Source: Bryobacteraceae bacterium (GTDB lineage Bacteria > Acidobacteriota > Terriglobia > Bryobacterales > Bryobacteraceae). Taken from it: a DNA stretch of 28,777 bases. Below the pieces are notes generated by a model. It worked only from the letters and a program-made list of their open reading frames with translations. It did no database searches and was not told the DNA's origin. This document shows positions 8,221 through 16,474 of the stretch, one piece after another (the stretch's first letter is position 1; each line of letters starts with the position of its first letter). The DNA lies in the NCBI GenBank assembly GCA_030044325.1, contig JASHWA010000143.1, positions 1-28,777 on the forward strand, in the 5' to 3' direction. The translations under genes and the position numbers were made by a program.

Positions 8221-8721
8221 TTATCGTGGGCGGATGGCGAACAGCGCTTCGCCGTATTCGACCGGGCGCCCGTTTTCGCACAGCCTGGACGCAATGACGC
8301 CGGCCACTTCGGATTCGATTTCGTTCATGAGCTTCATCGATTCGATGATGCACAGCACCTGGCCGGGCTCGACCGGATCGCCCACTTTGACAAACGGCGG
8401 CGCGCCGGGCGCGGGCGATTCGTAATATGTTCCGACGATGGGGGATTTCACCAGAACGTGGCCGGAATCGGGTTCGGGAGCCTTGGCGGTTGCGGTTGCG
8501 GTCGCCGCGGGAAAATTCGCGGCGGGGGCGGCGGCCTGGGAAGCGGCTACGGCGGTGACCGGAACGGCCGCGTCCACCTGAGGCGCCGGCGCGACCATCA
8601 GGTCGTGCTGAACGCTCGCGCGGCGCAGGCGAAGGCGGTTGTCGCCGCGCTGCACTTCGAGCTCGGCCACTCCGCTTTCGTTGAAAACCTGGATCAGTTC
8701 TTTGATTTCTTCAATGGTCAT
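8221..8721 (-). CDS. accB: Biotin carboxyl carrier protein of acetyl-CoA carboxylase
   Basis: A 166-residue BCCP. The N-terminal helical part ('MTIEEIKELIQVFNESGVAELEV') is followed by a flexible Ala/Pro/Thr-rich linker at about residues 45-85. The C-terminal biotinyl domain has the acceptor motif 'IIESMKLMNEIES', with the biotinylated Lys at position 130; the usual AMKM is SMKL here, a common variant. It carries CO2 from AccC to the carboxyltransferase. It lies directly upstream of accC. The preceding gene on the same strand is an Xaa-Pro peptidase; in many bacteria efp lies between that peptidase and accB, but here the space holds only a palindromic repeat. Confidence 0.96.
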   Translation of the reverse strand: MTIEEIKELIQVFNESGVAELEVQRGDNRLRLRRASVQHDLMVAPAPQVDAAVPVTAVAASQAAAPAANFPAATATATAKAPEPDSGHVLVKSPIVGTYYESPAPGAPPFVKVGDPVEPGQVLCIIESMKLMNEIESEVAGVIASRLCENGRPVEYGEALFAIRPR

Positions 8722-8730
8722 TTAAATGTC

Positions 8731-8814
8731 GTGGGACAGCCGGTCTTGCCGGCTGTCGTTCGTCTGAATCTGAACAGGCCGGACAGCTGGCAAGAAACCC
8801 GCCGGCCGTCCCAC
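8731..8814. repeat. Double-hairpin palindromic repeat between pepP-like gene and accB
   Basis: The outer arms GTGGGACAGCCGG (8731-8743) and CCGGCCGTCCCAC (8802-8814) are complementary at 12 of 13 positions. Inside are two smaller hairpins. The first is a perfect 9-bp stem, GACAGCCGG/CCGGCTGTC (8735-8743 with 8749-8757, loop TCTTG). The second is an imperfect stem, GGACAGCTGGC/GCCGGCCGTCC (8781-8791 with 8801-8811, 9 of 11). No T-tract follows on either strand, so it is not a typical intrinsic terminator. The form is that of a dispersed intergenic (REP/BIME-like) element, although only one copy is in this window. Confidence 0.6.
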
Positions 8815-8844
8815 AGCTACGTGTTCCTGCCAGCGTAGCGCTTT

Positions 8845-9921
8845 TCACAGCGCGATCAATTCCTTGCTGGTCGGCGTCAGGATTTCGCACCCGGTTGCGG
8901 TGACCACCACTGTATCCTCGATGCGCACGCCGCCCAACCCGGCGATGTACACGCCCGGCTCGATGGTGATCGCCATCCCGGGCTGAAGGCGGGTTTTTTC
9001 TTTTTTCCCGAGCCGCGGCGGCTCATGGATTTCCAACCCCAGGCCGTGGCCGGTGGAATGGATGAACTCACGTTCGAGCTTGTGCTTTTTGAGCACATTC
9101 CGCGCGGCGGCATCCACTTTATTCGCGGCGATCCCCGGCCGGACGGCATCGAGCGCGGCGATCTGCGCCTCATGGACGGCGCGGTACATCTCGCGAATCC
9201 GCCGCGGCGGAGTACCGGCGTAGGCCATGCGCGTCATATCGCTCGAATAACCCTCCAGGCTCGCGCCCATGTCAATTAATAATAGTTCATTTTCCGCGAG
9301 ACGACGCCCGCTGGGGATGGAATGCGGTAGAGCCGAGCGATCGCCCACCGCGACGATGGTGTCGAACGACGGTTTTTCGGCGCCAAGCGCGCGCATCTGG
9401 AATTCCAGCTCGGCCGCGATCTCTTTTTCGCGCGTCCCCGGCTTGACGCGGCGCAAAGTGCGCGAAAACGCCTCGGAATTCGCCTCCACGCTGCGGCGGA
9501 TTTTTTCGATTTCCTCGGCCGATTTGATCATGCGCTGTTCTTCGATGACGCGCCCGATGGGTACCAGCGAAAAGCCGAGCGGCAGATCCTCCTTGAGCTT
9601 CGCGTATGCCGAATAGGTGAGGGCTTCCGATTCAAACCCGATTTTTTTCCATCTTTTGCGCTTGGCCAGGGCTGCCGCAGCCGCAATCAGCGGTCCCTTG
9701 GCGACATGCACATGCGCAGTGATGGTTTGCGACGCTTCGAGACCATACCGCGGGTCGGTAAAGAAATGCGCCTCCATGCGCGCGATGAGCACCAGACCGT
9801 TCGAGCCGGCGTAATCGGAAAGATAGCGCACATTGGCCGGCGAAGAGGCCAGCAAAACGTCAATTTTGAGTTCGTCGAGGCGCGCGGCAAGGGCTTTGCG
9901 CCGTTCATGAATTTCGTTCAA
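8845..9921 (-). CDS. Xaa-Pro aminopeptidase (M24 family)
   Basis: A two-metal 'pita-bread' peptidase that removes an N-terminal residue preceding proline. The N-terminal creatinase-like domain ('IDVLLASSPANVRYLSDYAGSNG') is followed by the M24 catalytic domain. All metal ligands are visible: two Asp in 'LLLIDMGASLEGYSSDMTRM', His in 'HSTGHGLGLEIHEPPRL', Glu in 'ITIEPGVYI' and Glu in 'GGVRIEDTVVV'. The start is uncertain. A TTG at 9921 places the first residues at the point where similarity to the family normally begins ('LNEIHERRKALAARLDEL'). A GTG at 9996 would add 25 atypical residues, and neither has a good ribosome site. It heads the minus-strand run leading to accB and accC and diverges from the propeller-protein gene. 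Confidence 0.9.
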   Translation of the reverse strand: MNEIHERRKALAARLDELKIDVLLASSPANVRYLSDYAGSNGLVLIARMEAHFFTDPRYGLEASQTITAHVHVAKGPLIAAAAALAKRKRWKKIGFESEALTYSAYAKLKEDLPLGFSLVPIGRVIEEQRMIKSAEEIEKIRRSVEANSEAFSRTLRRVKPGTREKEIAAELEFQMRALGAEKPSFDTIVAVGDRSALPHSIPSGRRLAENELLLIDMGASLEGYSSDMTRMAYAGTPPRRIREMYRAVHEAQIAALDAVRPGIAANKVDAAARNVLKKHKLEREFIHSTGHGLGLEIHEPPRLGKKEKTRLQPGMAITIEPGVYIAGLGGVRIEDTVVVTATGCEILTPTSKELIAL

Positions 9922-10073
9922 TTTAATCAGTTTACCTGCTCGTGGAGGGATCGCGCATCCGCTGGTGGAACTGCCGGGTTTGGCCCGCTCGCTCACCCGA
10001 GGCGGCTGGAACGCACCCGGATCGCGAAGCGCGCTCGACAGCCGCCAGCCGTGCGGCCGCGGTTTCCCGGGCT

Positions 10074-10101
10074 TTCACACAGGACTCATCGGCGTTAAAA
10101 T
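10074..10101 (+). promoter_or_regulatory. Sigma-70-type promoter of the propeller-protein gene
   Basis: -35 TTCACA (10074-10079, 5 of 6 to consensus), a 16-base spacer and -10 TAAAAT (10096-10101, 5 of 6). The -10 ends only 8 bases before the ATG at 10110 and no Shine-Dalgarno sequence is present, so the transcript is predicted to start at or within a few bases of the start codon. Confidence 0.6.
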
Positions 10102-10109
10102 ATTGAGCC

Positions 10110-13100
10110 ATGAGCCTCCCTAGAATTGCGCTCCCTCTCCTTTTCGCCTGCGCGGCGTTCGGCCAGCCGAATTACGATGCCGCGTTGAAAAATCTCAAGT
10201 TTCGCAGCATCGGCCCGGCCGTGATGGGCGGGCGTATCGACGACCTGGCGATCGTCGAATCCGATCCGCGTATCATCTACGTCGGCTCGGCCGCCGGTGG
10301 AATTTTCAAATCGGTCAACGGCGGCGCGACGTGGAAGGCGATTTTCGAGGATGAGCCCAATCCTTCAATCGGGGATCTGGCGCTCGCGCCTTCGAATCCG
10401 TCGATTCTTTATGTCGGGACGGGTGAGGCGAACAATCGCCAGAGCTCGTCATGGGGCGACGGCGTCTTCAAATCCATGGACGGCGGAACGACCTGGGTTC
10501 ACCTCGGTCTTGAAGCGACGCATCACATTGGACGGATTGTCGTCCACCCCACCGATCCCAATATCGTGTACGTCGCCGCGCTGGGCGATCTGTGGGGTCC
10601 CAATAAAGAGCGCGGCGTCTACAAAAGCACCGACGGCGGCGCCACGTGGACGCTCGCGCTGTATATCGACGAGAACACCGGCGTATCGGATATCGCCATC
10701 GATCCGCAGAGCCCCAATATTTTGTACGCGGCGGCGTATCAGCGCCAGCGGACGGTTTTCGGATACAACGGCGGCGGGCCGGGCAGCGGATTGTACCGCT
10801 CGATCGACGGCGGCGCGCACTGGACCAAGCTCTCGCACGGCCTTCCTTCCAACGATATGGGACGTTGCGCCATCGATATTTATCGAAAAAATCCCAATAT
10901 CGTTTACGCCGAGGTGCAGGCCGACAACAGAGGGACCGGAGTTTATCGATCGGAAGACAAAGGCGAGAGCTGGACGCACATGAGCGATACCGACCCGCGG
11001 CCGTCTTATTTCAGCCAGATTCGCGTGGATCCCAACAATGACATGAAAATCTGGATGGGCGGCGTCAACATTTATATGTCGGAGGACGGCGGGCGCACCT
11101 TCACGCAGGCCCGTTTCCAGCGCGTCCACAGCGACGTGCACGCCATCTGGATCGATCCCGCAAATTCCGATCATTTGTTCATCGGCAACGACGGCGGCGT
11201 GTGGGTGACCAACGATAGCGGGCGCGCCTGGCGCGCGTTGAACAATTTCGCCGTGGGCCAGTTCTACGAGGTCGCCTTCGATTATCAGAAGCCGTACCAC
11301 GTGTGCGGCGGCATGCAGGACAACTATGACTGGTGCGGGCCGAGCTCCAGCGCGCAGTCGCTCGGCATCGGCAACGAGGACTGGATCAGCGTGCAGGGCG
11401 GCGACGGATTTTACAATCGCATCGACCCGACCGATCCCAACATCGTTTATTCCGAATCGCAGGACGGGAATCTGACCCGCCGCGACCTGCGCACCAGCGA
11501 ATCGAAGTCCATCCGTCCGCAGGAGCCCAATGACGACGCGCCGCGCTATCGCTTCCAGTGGAATTCGCCGCTGATGATTTCGCCGCACGATCACAACACC
11601 ATTTATTACGGCGGAAATCATTTGTTTAAATCCACCGATCGCGGCAATACCTGGGTGGTCCTAGGTGAAGATTTGACCACCAACGCGGACCGGAACAAAC
11701 AGACCATTTTCGGAAAAACGATGGGCGACCGAGGCGTGCTTTCGCGCAACGACGGCGTCGCCGCGTGGCCGTGCATCACCGCGATCGCGGAATCGCCCGC
11801 GCGCGCGGGAGTCTTGTGGGCCGGCACAGACGACGGAAACGTGCAGATGTCCAACGACGGCGGAAAAACGTGGTCCAACGTCATCAGCCACATGCCGGGG
11901 GCGCCCAAAGGCGGATACATCAGCCGCATCGAGCCGTCGCACAAAGACGCGGGGACGGCGTATATCACCATCGATAATCATCGCAGCGCGGACTATGCGA
12001 TTTACATTTACCGCACCACCAACTACGGCGATTCGTTCACGAAAATTACCAATGGAATTCCGCCGGATGCGGGAACGGTGCACGCGATTCGCGAAGATCC
12101 GGTCAATCCGGAGCTGCTGTTTGCGGGAACCGAGTTCGGAATGTTCGTGACCTTCGATCGCGGTCAAAGCTGGCATCGCATGAAGAACGGTCTGCCCACG
12201 GTTCCGGTCTTCGACATTCAGATTCACCCGCGTGAGCACGATCTGATTCTGGCGACGCACGGTCGCTCGATCTGGATCATGGATGACATCAATGCCCTCG
12301 AACAGATGAGCAGCAACGTGCTCACGAGCGATCTGAAGCTGTTCGAGACGCGGCCGGCGGTGGAATGGAAGATGGCGGATTACCGCGGATTCATTGGGTC
12401 GGCGCTGTTTATGGCTCCGAACGCGCCCGCCGGCGCGCTGCTGAATATTTACGCGAAGAATGCGGGACGTGCGCATGTAACCGTCACCGACGGAGCGGGG
12501 AAGGAAGTGCGCGAATTCAACGCCCGCGTGGAAGGCGGCGAGGTGACCAGGATCGCCTGGGACCTGCGCTCGAATGCGCCGGTTCCACCGGAAACGGAAA
12601 ATACGGGCGTCGGGGGCGGCGGGCGCGGAGGTCGCGGAGGTAGCGGCCGCGGGGGTCGCGGCGGGGGTGGGCAGGCCGCGCAGGCCGCGCAGGCCACGCC
12701 AGCCGAGCCGCCGGCGGAAGAACAGTTCGGCGGCGAGTTGAACGCCGAATTCGGTGTCGAGCCAAGCGAAGGAGCGGCGCCCGCGGGTGGTCGCGGAGGC
12801 GGGGGTGGTCGCGGAGGGTTCGGCACCGCGCGCGGCGCGCTGGTCGAGCCGGGAACCTACACTGTGACCGTCGCGCTCGCGGGCAAGACGGATTCGGCAA
12901 AGGTCGTGGTCGAGCAGGACCCGCGCATCCAGGTGCCGGAATCCGATCGCCGCACGCGTCGCGAAACCATCGACACGCTGCTCCAATTGACGCGCCAAGC
13001 CGATGCGGCGCGCAAGCGGGCGGTTGCGATCCGGAATTCGCTGACCAGTCTCACCGATGGCTGGAAGCAGCCGGGCGCGCCGAAGATTCCCGAAGCGGTC

Positions 13101-13424
13101 CAGAAGTCGGCGGACGATTTGCTCGATCGCGCCAAGAAAGTCGCGGCGCGGTTCGATCAGCCGGGCGGCCGCGGCGGTGATGGCGCTGGTGCGCCGCCGC
13201 CCTACGCTCCGCCGCCAGTGACGGTCAAGATCGGAAGGCTGCTCGGCCAGCTGGATAACTACACCGGCGCGCCGACTTCGCGGCAGCTCGAGGAAGCGCA
13301 GGACGCGTCGCGGCAGTTGAACAAGGACGTCGGGGACCTTGACAAGCTGGCCGCGGATCTGCCGGCGCTGAACAAGTCGATGACGAGCGCGGGAATTCCG
13401 TACTTCAACGTCGCGGGGAACTGA
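10110..13424 (+). CDS. Secreted BNR/VPS10 (sortilin-like) beta-propeller protein
   Basis: An 1104-residue exported protein with signal peptide 'MSLPRIALPLLFACAAFG', probably cut before 'QPNYDAAL'. Residues 25-740 contain many Asp-box/BNR motifs of the S-x-D-x-G-x-x-W type, such as 'KSVNGGATW', 'KSMDGGTTW', 'KSTDGGATW', 'RSIDGGAHW' and 'KSTDRGNTW', interleaved with 'DP.NP.I.YV' strands. This is the layout of sortilin/VPS10-type multi-bladed propellers. A beta-sandwich-like section follows (about 780-825). Then come Gly/Arg-rich low complexity (about 833-855 and 892-905), with a 'QAAQAAQAT' run after the first stretch, and a helical C-terminus (about 940-1104). Sialidases share the Asp-box, but no sialidase Arg triad is recognisable, so no catalysis is claimed. 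Paralogues of this type are common in Solibacter-like genomes. Confidence 0.85.
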   Translation: MSLPRIALPLLFACAAFGQPNYDAALKNLKFRSIGPAVMGGRIDDLAIVESDPRIIYVGSAAGGIFKSVNGGATWKAIFEDEPNPSIGDLALAPSNPSILYVGTGEANNRQSSSWGDGVFKSMDGGTTWVHLGLEATHHIGRIVVHPTDPNIVYVAALGDLWGPNKERGVYKSTDGGATWTLALYIDENTGVSDIAIDPQSPNILYAAAYQRQRTVFGYNGGGPGSGLYRSIDGGAHWTKLSHGLPSNDMGRCAIDIYRKNPNIVYAEVQADNRGTGVYRSEDKGESWTHMSDTDPRPSYFSQIRVDPNNDMKIWMGGVNIYMSEDGGRTFTQARFQRVHSDVHAIWIDPANSDHLFIGNDGGVWVTNDSGRAWRALNNFAVGQFYEVAFDYQKPYHVCGGMQDNYDWCGPSSSAQSLGIGNEDWISVQGGDGFYNRIDPTDPNIVYSESQDGNLTRRDLRTSESKSIRPQEPNDDAPRYRFQWNSPLMISPHDHNTIYYGGNHLFKSTDRGNTWVVLGEDLTTNADRNKQTIFGKTMGDRGVLSRNDGVAAWPCITAIAESPARAGVLWAGTDDGNVQMSNDGGKTWSNVISHMPGAPKGGYISRIEPSHKDAGTAYITIDNHRSADYAIYIYRTTNYGDSFTKITNGIPPDAGTVHAIREDPVNPELLFAGTEFGMFVTFDRGQSWHRMKNGLPTVPVFDIQIHPREHDLILATHGRSIWIMDDINALEQMSSNVLTSDLKLFETRPAVEWKMADYRGFIGSALFMAPNAPAGALLNIYAKNAGRAHVTVTDGAGKEVREFNARVEGGEVTRIAWDLRSNAPVPPETENTGVGGGGRGGRGGSGRGGRGGGGQAAQAAQATPAEPPAEEQFGGELNAEFGVEPSEGAAPAGGRGGGGGRGGFGTARGALVEPGTYTVTVALAGKTDSAKVVVEQDPRIQVPESDRRTRRETIDTLLQLTRQADAARKRAVAIRNSLTSLTDGWKQPGAPKIPEAVQKSADDLLDRAKKVAARFDQPGGRGGDGAGAPPPYAPPPVTVKIGRLLGQLDNYTGAPTSRQLEEAQDASRQLNKDVGDLDKLAADLPALNKSMTSAGIPYFNVAGN
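12609..12824 (+). repeat. Gly/Arg-rich low-complexity coding repeats
   Basis: Inside the propeller-protein gene, two G-rich stretches (about 12609-12671 and 12784-12824) encode GGGGRGG-type repeats. A short tandem array of the 9-base unit CAGGCCGCG (about 12673-12699) encodes QAA repeats. The G-runs on the coding strand could in principle form G-quadruplexes. Confidence 0.6.
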
Positions 13425-13453
13425 TTGGGGAAGTGGGTGGTGGGAAGTGCGTT

Positions 13454-13474
13454 CCCAATCGCATGGCGATTGGG
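13454..13474. promoter_or_regulatory. Perfect 9-3-9 palindrome, candidate operator
   Basis: CCCAATCGC (13454-13462) and GCGATTGGG (13466-13474) are exact reverse complements around a 3-base centre. The element fills the space from about -35 to just before the extended -10 of the aminotransferase gene. No T-tract follows, so an operator is favoured over a terminator of the preceding gene, though a hairpin in the mRNA end of that gene is not excluded. Confidence 0.5.
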
Positions 13475-13483
13475 TGATATTCT
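13475..13483 (+). promoter_or_regulatory. Extended -10 promoter element of the aminotransferase gene
   Basis: TGATATTCT reads as TG-n-TATTCT, an extended -10. Its end is 8 bases before the ATG at 13492 and no Shine-Dalgarno sequence lies between, which suggests a leaderless transcript. Confidence 0.5.
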
Positions 13484-13491
13484 GTGCTTCG

Positions 13492-14883
13492 ATGACTCTC
13501 GAAGACACTACGGCGCTCAGCGCCGACTTGGTCAAGGCCGATCATGACCACCTGATCCATCCGCTGCATCATCCCGTTGATCATGCTGCGCCTGTCATTT
13601 TCGTGCGCGGGCGCGCAGCCAAGGTTTGGGATATTGCCGGGCGCGAATACATCGACGGACTTTCCGGCCTGTGGAACGTAAACATCGGGCATGGCCGCGC
13701 GGAGATGGGCGATGCGGCGGCGGCGCAGATGAAAGAGCTGGCGTTTTTCTCGGCTTACGCCGGCACGTCGAACGTTCCGGCGATCCGGCTTGCCGAGCGC
13801 ATAGCGAAGCTCGCCCGGATGGATGCAGTGTTTTTCACCACCGGCGGAGCGGAGGCGAACGAATCCGCGTTCAAGACCGCCCGGTTTTACTGGAAAGCGT
13901 CGGGGAAACCGGAAAAGGTGAAAGTGATCGCGCGCACGGAGGGGTATCACGGCGTTACGCTTCAGGCCATGAGCGCGACCAAGATGGGCACTTACTGGAA
14001 AATGTTCGAGCCGCGGGTGCCGGGTTTCGTGCACATCCAGTCGTGTTATCCCTACCGGTTCCAGGGAGCAAGGGACGGGGAGACGATCGGCGAGGCCGCG
14101 GCGCGGGAGCTTGAGGAAGCCATTCTGCGCGAAGGGCCGGATTCGGTGGCTGCGTTCGTCGGCGAGCCGATCCATGGCGCCGGCGGCGTGATCTATCCCA
14201 CCGACGATTACTGGCCGCGGGTGCGCGAAATCTGCACGCGCTACAACGTGCTGTTCATCGCCGACGAGATCATTACCGGATTCGGGCGCACGGGCCGATG
14301 GTTCGCGGTCGAACATTGGAACGTGAAGCCGGATATTCTCACTTTCGCGAAAGGCGTGACTTCGGGCTATCTTCCGCTGGGCGGGATGGTGGCGAGCGCC
14401 GCGGTCAAGGATGCTCTCGATTCGGTCGCGCCAGGCGACCGGTGGATGCATGCGCACACCTATTCGGGGCATCCGACGTGCTGCGGGGTGGGGCTGAAGA
14501 ATATCGACATCATTGACGGCGAAAATCTGTGCGCGCGGTCGGAGCAAATGGGCCGACGGCTGCTTCAGGCGCTCGACAGCGCGTTCCGCGATCATCCCAA
14601 TGTCGGCGAGATTCGCGGCGGCAAGGGCTTGCTGGCAGGACTGGAGCTGGTGGAGGATCGTGCGACCAGGAAAAATTTCACCGCGGACCGCAAGGTCGTG
14701 TCACGGCTGCAAAGCGAGATGCTCAAGCGCGGCGTCATCACACGCACCCGCGGATCGGGCGGCGCGCATCCCGCGATTGGAGATTGCGTGTGCTTCGCGC
14801 CTCCGTTGGTGATTACGGAGGCGGAGATTGACCGGATGGTGAGCGCCGTGGCCGAAGCGCTGAGCGCGGTGGTCGGCGCGTAG
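13492..14883 (+). CDS. Class III (PLP-dependent) aminotransferase
   Basis: A 463-residue fold-type I, class III aminotransferase, the group that includes omega-amino acid:pyruvate, beta-alanine, GABA and ornithine transaminases. Diagnostic features are 'YIDGLSGLWNVNIGHG' near the N-terminus, 'TTGGAEANESAFKTAR' (cofactor phosphate region), 'ADEIITGFGRTGRWFA' with the cofactor-ring Asp, and the Schiff-base Lys at 287 in 'LTFAKGVTSGYLPLGGM'. 'HTYSGHPTCCGVGLKNI' and 'RGGKGLLAGLELV' follow. The ATG at 13492 is chosen because it sits just behind a good -10 and the frame upstream contains the palindrome. The sequence resembles omega-amino acid:pyruvate enzymes most, but the amino donor cannot be fixed by eye. 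The next gene begins 47 bases downstream. Confidence 0.9.
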   Translation: MTLEDTTALSADLVKADHDHLIHPLHHPVDHAAPVIFVRGRAAKVWDIAGREYIDGLSGLWNVNIGHGRAEMGDAAAAQMKELAFFSAYAGTSNVPAIRLAERIAKLARMDAVFFTTGGAEANESAFKTARFYWKASGKPEKVKVIARTEGYHGVTLQAMSATKMGTYWKMFEPRVPGFVHIQSCYPYRFQGARDGETIGEAAARELEEAILREGPDSVAAFVGEPIHGAGGVIYPTDDYWPRVREICTRYNVLFIADEIITGFGRTGRWFAVEHWNVKPDILTFAKGVTSGYLPLGGMVASAAVKDALDSVAPGDRWMHAHTYSGHPTCCGVGLKNIDIIDGENLCARSEQMGRRLLQALDSAFRDHPNVGEIRGGKGLLAGLELVEDRATRKNFTADRKVVSRLQSEMLKRGVITRTRGSGGAHPAIGDCVCFAPPLVITEAEIDRMVSAVAEALSAVVGA

Positions 14884-14920
14884 CCTATGGGGGGCGCGTG
14901 AGATTGTGATGGACCAGAAA

Positions 14921-14926
14921 GGAGCT
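14921..14926 (+). promoter_or_regulatory. Ribosome binding site of the PEBP-family gene
   Basis: An AAGGAG-type sequence (within AGAAAGGAGCTCGAT) ends about 6 bases before the ATG at 14931. It is the clearest ribosome site in this part of the window and fixes the start. Confidence 0.55.
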
Positions 14927-14930
14927 CGAT

Positions 14931-15488
14931 ATGAAAGGCTGGATCGTTTTATTGGCGATTGCCGGCGCCGCCTGCGCTCAGGATAAAGGCGCCAAAGCGC
15001 CGCCTCGGCCGGGATTGACGCTCACCACCACGGCATTCGAGGACGGCGGAGTCATCCCCAACAAATACACGCAGGCCGATCCCCATCCGGTTTCACCCAA
15101 ACTCGAATGGACCAACGTGCCGCCCAACACGGTGAGCTTCGTTCTCTACATGCACGATCCCGACGTCGCGCTGCGAAAATCGACCGAGGACATGCTGCAC
15201 TGGATTCTGTTCAACATTTCCGGCGATGCGCGCTCGCTCGCCGAAGGAATTCCTACCGGCGCGCAGCCTTCCGACGGCTCGGTGCAGATCAAGAACGGCG
15301 GAGGGGTGATCGGATACCGCGGTCCCGGCGCGGGGGCGCAGGGGCCGTATCATCATTACACGTTCGAGCTGTTCGCGCTCGATACCAAGCTCGATCTCGG
15401 CCCGGACGCGACGCGCGCGGATGTGCTGAAGGCGATCGACGGCCATATTCTCGGAAAAGGCGTGCTGACGGGACGCTTTCACCGGTAG
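14931..15488 (+). CDS. Secreted PEBP/YbhB-YbcL family protein
   Basis: A 185-residue exported protein with signal peptide 'MKGWIVLLAIAGAACA'. The mature part has the phosphatidylethanolamine-binding protein (Raf kinase inhibitor-like) signatures: 'SPKLEWTNVPPNTVSFVLYMHDPD', 'LHWILFNI' and 'YRGPGAGAQGPYHHYTFELFALD', the latter forming the anion-binding pocket. Bacterial YbhB/YbcL proteins have no settled biochemical role. YbcL of uropathogenic E. coli is periplasmic, so an exported member is not odd. It lies 9 bases upstream of the next gene and is likely cotranscribed with it. Confidence 0.9.
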   Translation: MKGWIVLLAIAGAACAQDKGAKAPPRPGLTLTTTAFEDGGVIPNKYTQADPHPVSPKLEWTNVPPNTVSFVLYMHDPDVALRKSTEDMLHWILFNISGDARSLAEGIPTGAQPSDGSVQIKNGGGVIGYRGPGAGAQGPYHHYTFELFALDTKLDLGPDATRADVLKAIDGHILGKGVLTGRFHR

Positions 15489-15497
15489 GATTTCAAT

Positions 15498-16400
15498 ATG
15501 AGGCAAGCGATTTTGCTCGCGCTGGGGATCGGGGCCCTGCACGGACAAGCGGATTTGCAGGGAATCTGGACGAATTCGACGCTCACGCCGCTCGAACGGC
15601 CAGCGGATTTTCGCGATAAACCGGCGCTCACCGCGGAAGAGGCCGCGGCCTATGAAAAGCGCACGCTTGCGCAGCAAAATCGCGACCGCCGCGATGGCGG
15701 CGCGGAAACGGACGTCGGGCGCGCATATAACGAATTGTTTTTCGAGCGCGGCGAGAAACTGGCGCTCGTCGGCGGAGCGTATCGAACGTCGATCATCGTC
15801 GATCCCGCGGACGGAAGAGTTCCCGCGCTGACCGCGGAGGCGCAGGCGCGCATCGCCAAGGCTCGGGAGTATGCGCGCGCCCATCCGGCCGATCGCGCGC
15901 AGGATCGTTCGCTCACCGAGCGCTGCGTTTACTGGGCGACCGCGGGTCCGCCCATGCTCCCCGGGCCGTACAACAACCTGTACCAGATCTATCAGACGCC
16001 GAACTACGTGACCATTTTGAGCGAAATGATTCACGAAGCGCGCGTGATTCCGCTTGACGGCCGCCCGCACCTGCCGCCCCAGATTCGATTGTGGGCCGGC
16101 GATCCGCGCGGGCATTGGGAAGGCAAGACGCTGGTGATCGAAACCACCAATTTCAACGCCAAGACGCAGTTTCGAGGATCCAGCGAGAATCTGAAAGTGA
16201 TCGAGCGCCTGACGCGCGTGGACGCGAGCACACTGCTCTATCGCTTCACCATCGAAGATCCCGCAGCGTTCACCAAATCATGGACCGGCGAGCTCCCGTT
16301 CATCGCGACCAAGGGTCCCATCTACGAATACGCCTGCCATGAAGGCAACCAGGCGCTTGAGGATATTCTGGCCGGCGCGCGGGCGCAGGAAAGAAAATAG
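15498..16400 (+). CDS. Secreted protein of unknown function ('DLxGxW' type)
   Basis: A 300-residue protein with a short signal peptide ('MRQAILLALGIGALHG') followed directly by 'QADLQGIWTNSTLTPLERP'. I recognise the type as a group common in Acidobacteria and related soil bacteria, but it has no established function. Other striking parts are 'GPYNNLYQIYQTPNYVTILSEMIHEARVIPLDGRPHLPP', 'GHWEGKTLVIETTNFN', and 'CHEGNQALEDILAGARAQE' near the C-terminus. The middle of the protein looks beta-rich. Two Cys ('ERCVYW' and 'YACHEGN') could form a disulfide once exported. TAGGAT at 15486-15491 supplies an AGGA ribosome site 7 bases before the ATG and overlaps the PEBP gene's stop. Confidence 0.75.
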   Translation: MRQAILLALGIGALHGQADLQGIWTNSTLTPLERPADFRDKPALTAEEAAAYEKRTLAQQNRDRRDGGAETDVGRAYNELFFERGEKLALVGGAYRTSIIVDPADGRVPALTAEAQARIAKAREYARAHPADRAQDRSLTERCVYWATAGPPMLPGPYNNLYQIYQTPNYVTILSEMIHEARVIPLDGRPHLPPQIRLWAGDPRGHWEGKTLVIETTNFNAKTQFRGSSENLKVIERLTRVDASTLLYRFTIEDPAAFTKSWTGELPFIATKGPIYEYACHEGNQALEDILAGARAQERK

Positions 16401-16474
16401 GTCACAGCGGTTCCCGGCGCCAGCCGCCTACTGGAGCGCGTCGGCCCCGCTGCACGCGCTTTTACAGGTATATG

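Noticed and set aside
13454..13474. Reading the perfect palindrome as an intrinsic terminator of the propeller gene
   Set aside because: The stem is strong, but neither strand has a following T-tract, and its position against the next gene's -10 fits an operator better; not fully excluded.
11661..13535. Long minus-strand frame opposite the propeller-protein gene
   Set aside because: Composition is Arg/His-rich shadow coding; the plus-strand frame has a signal peptide and Asp-box repeats.
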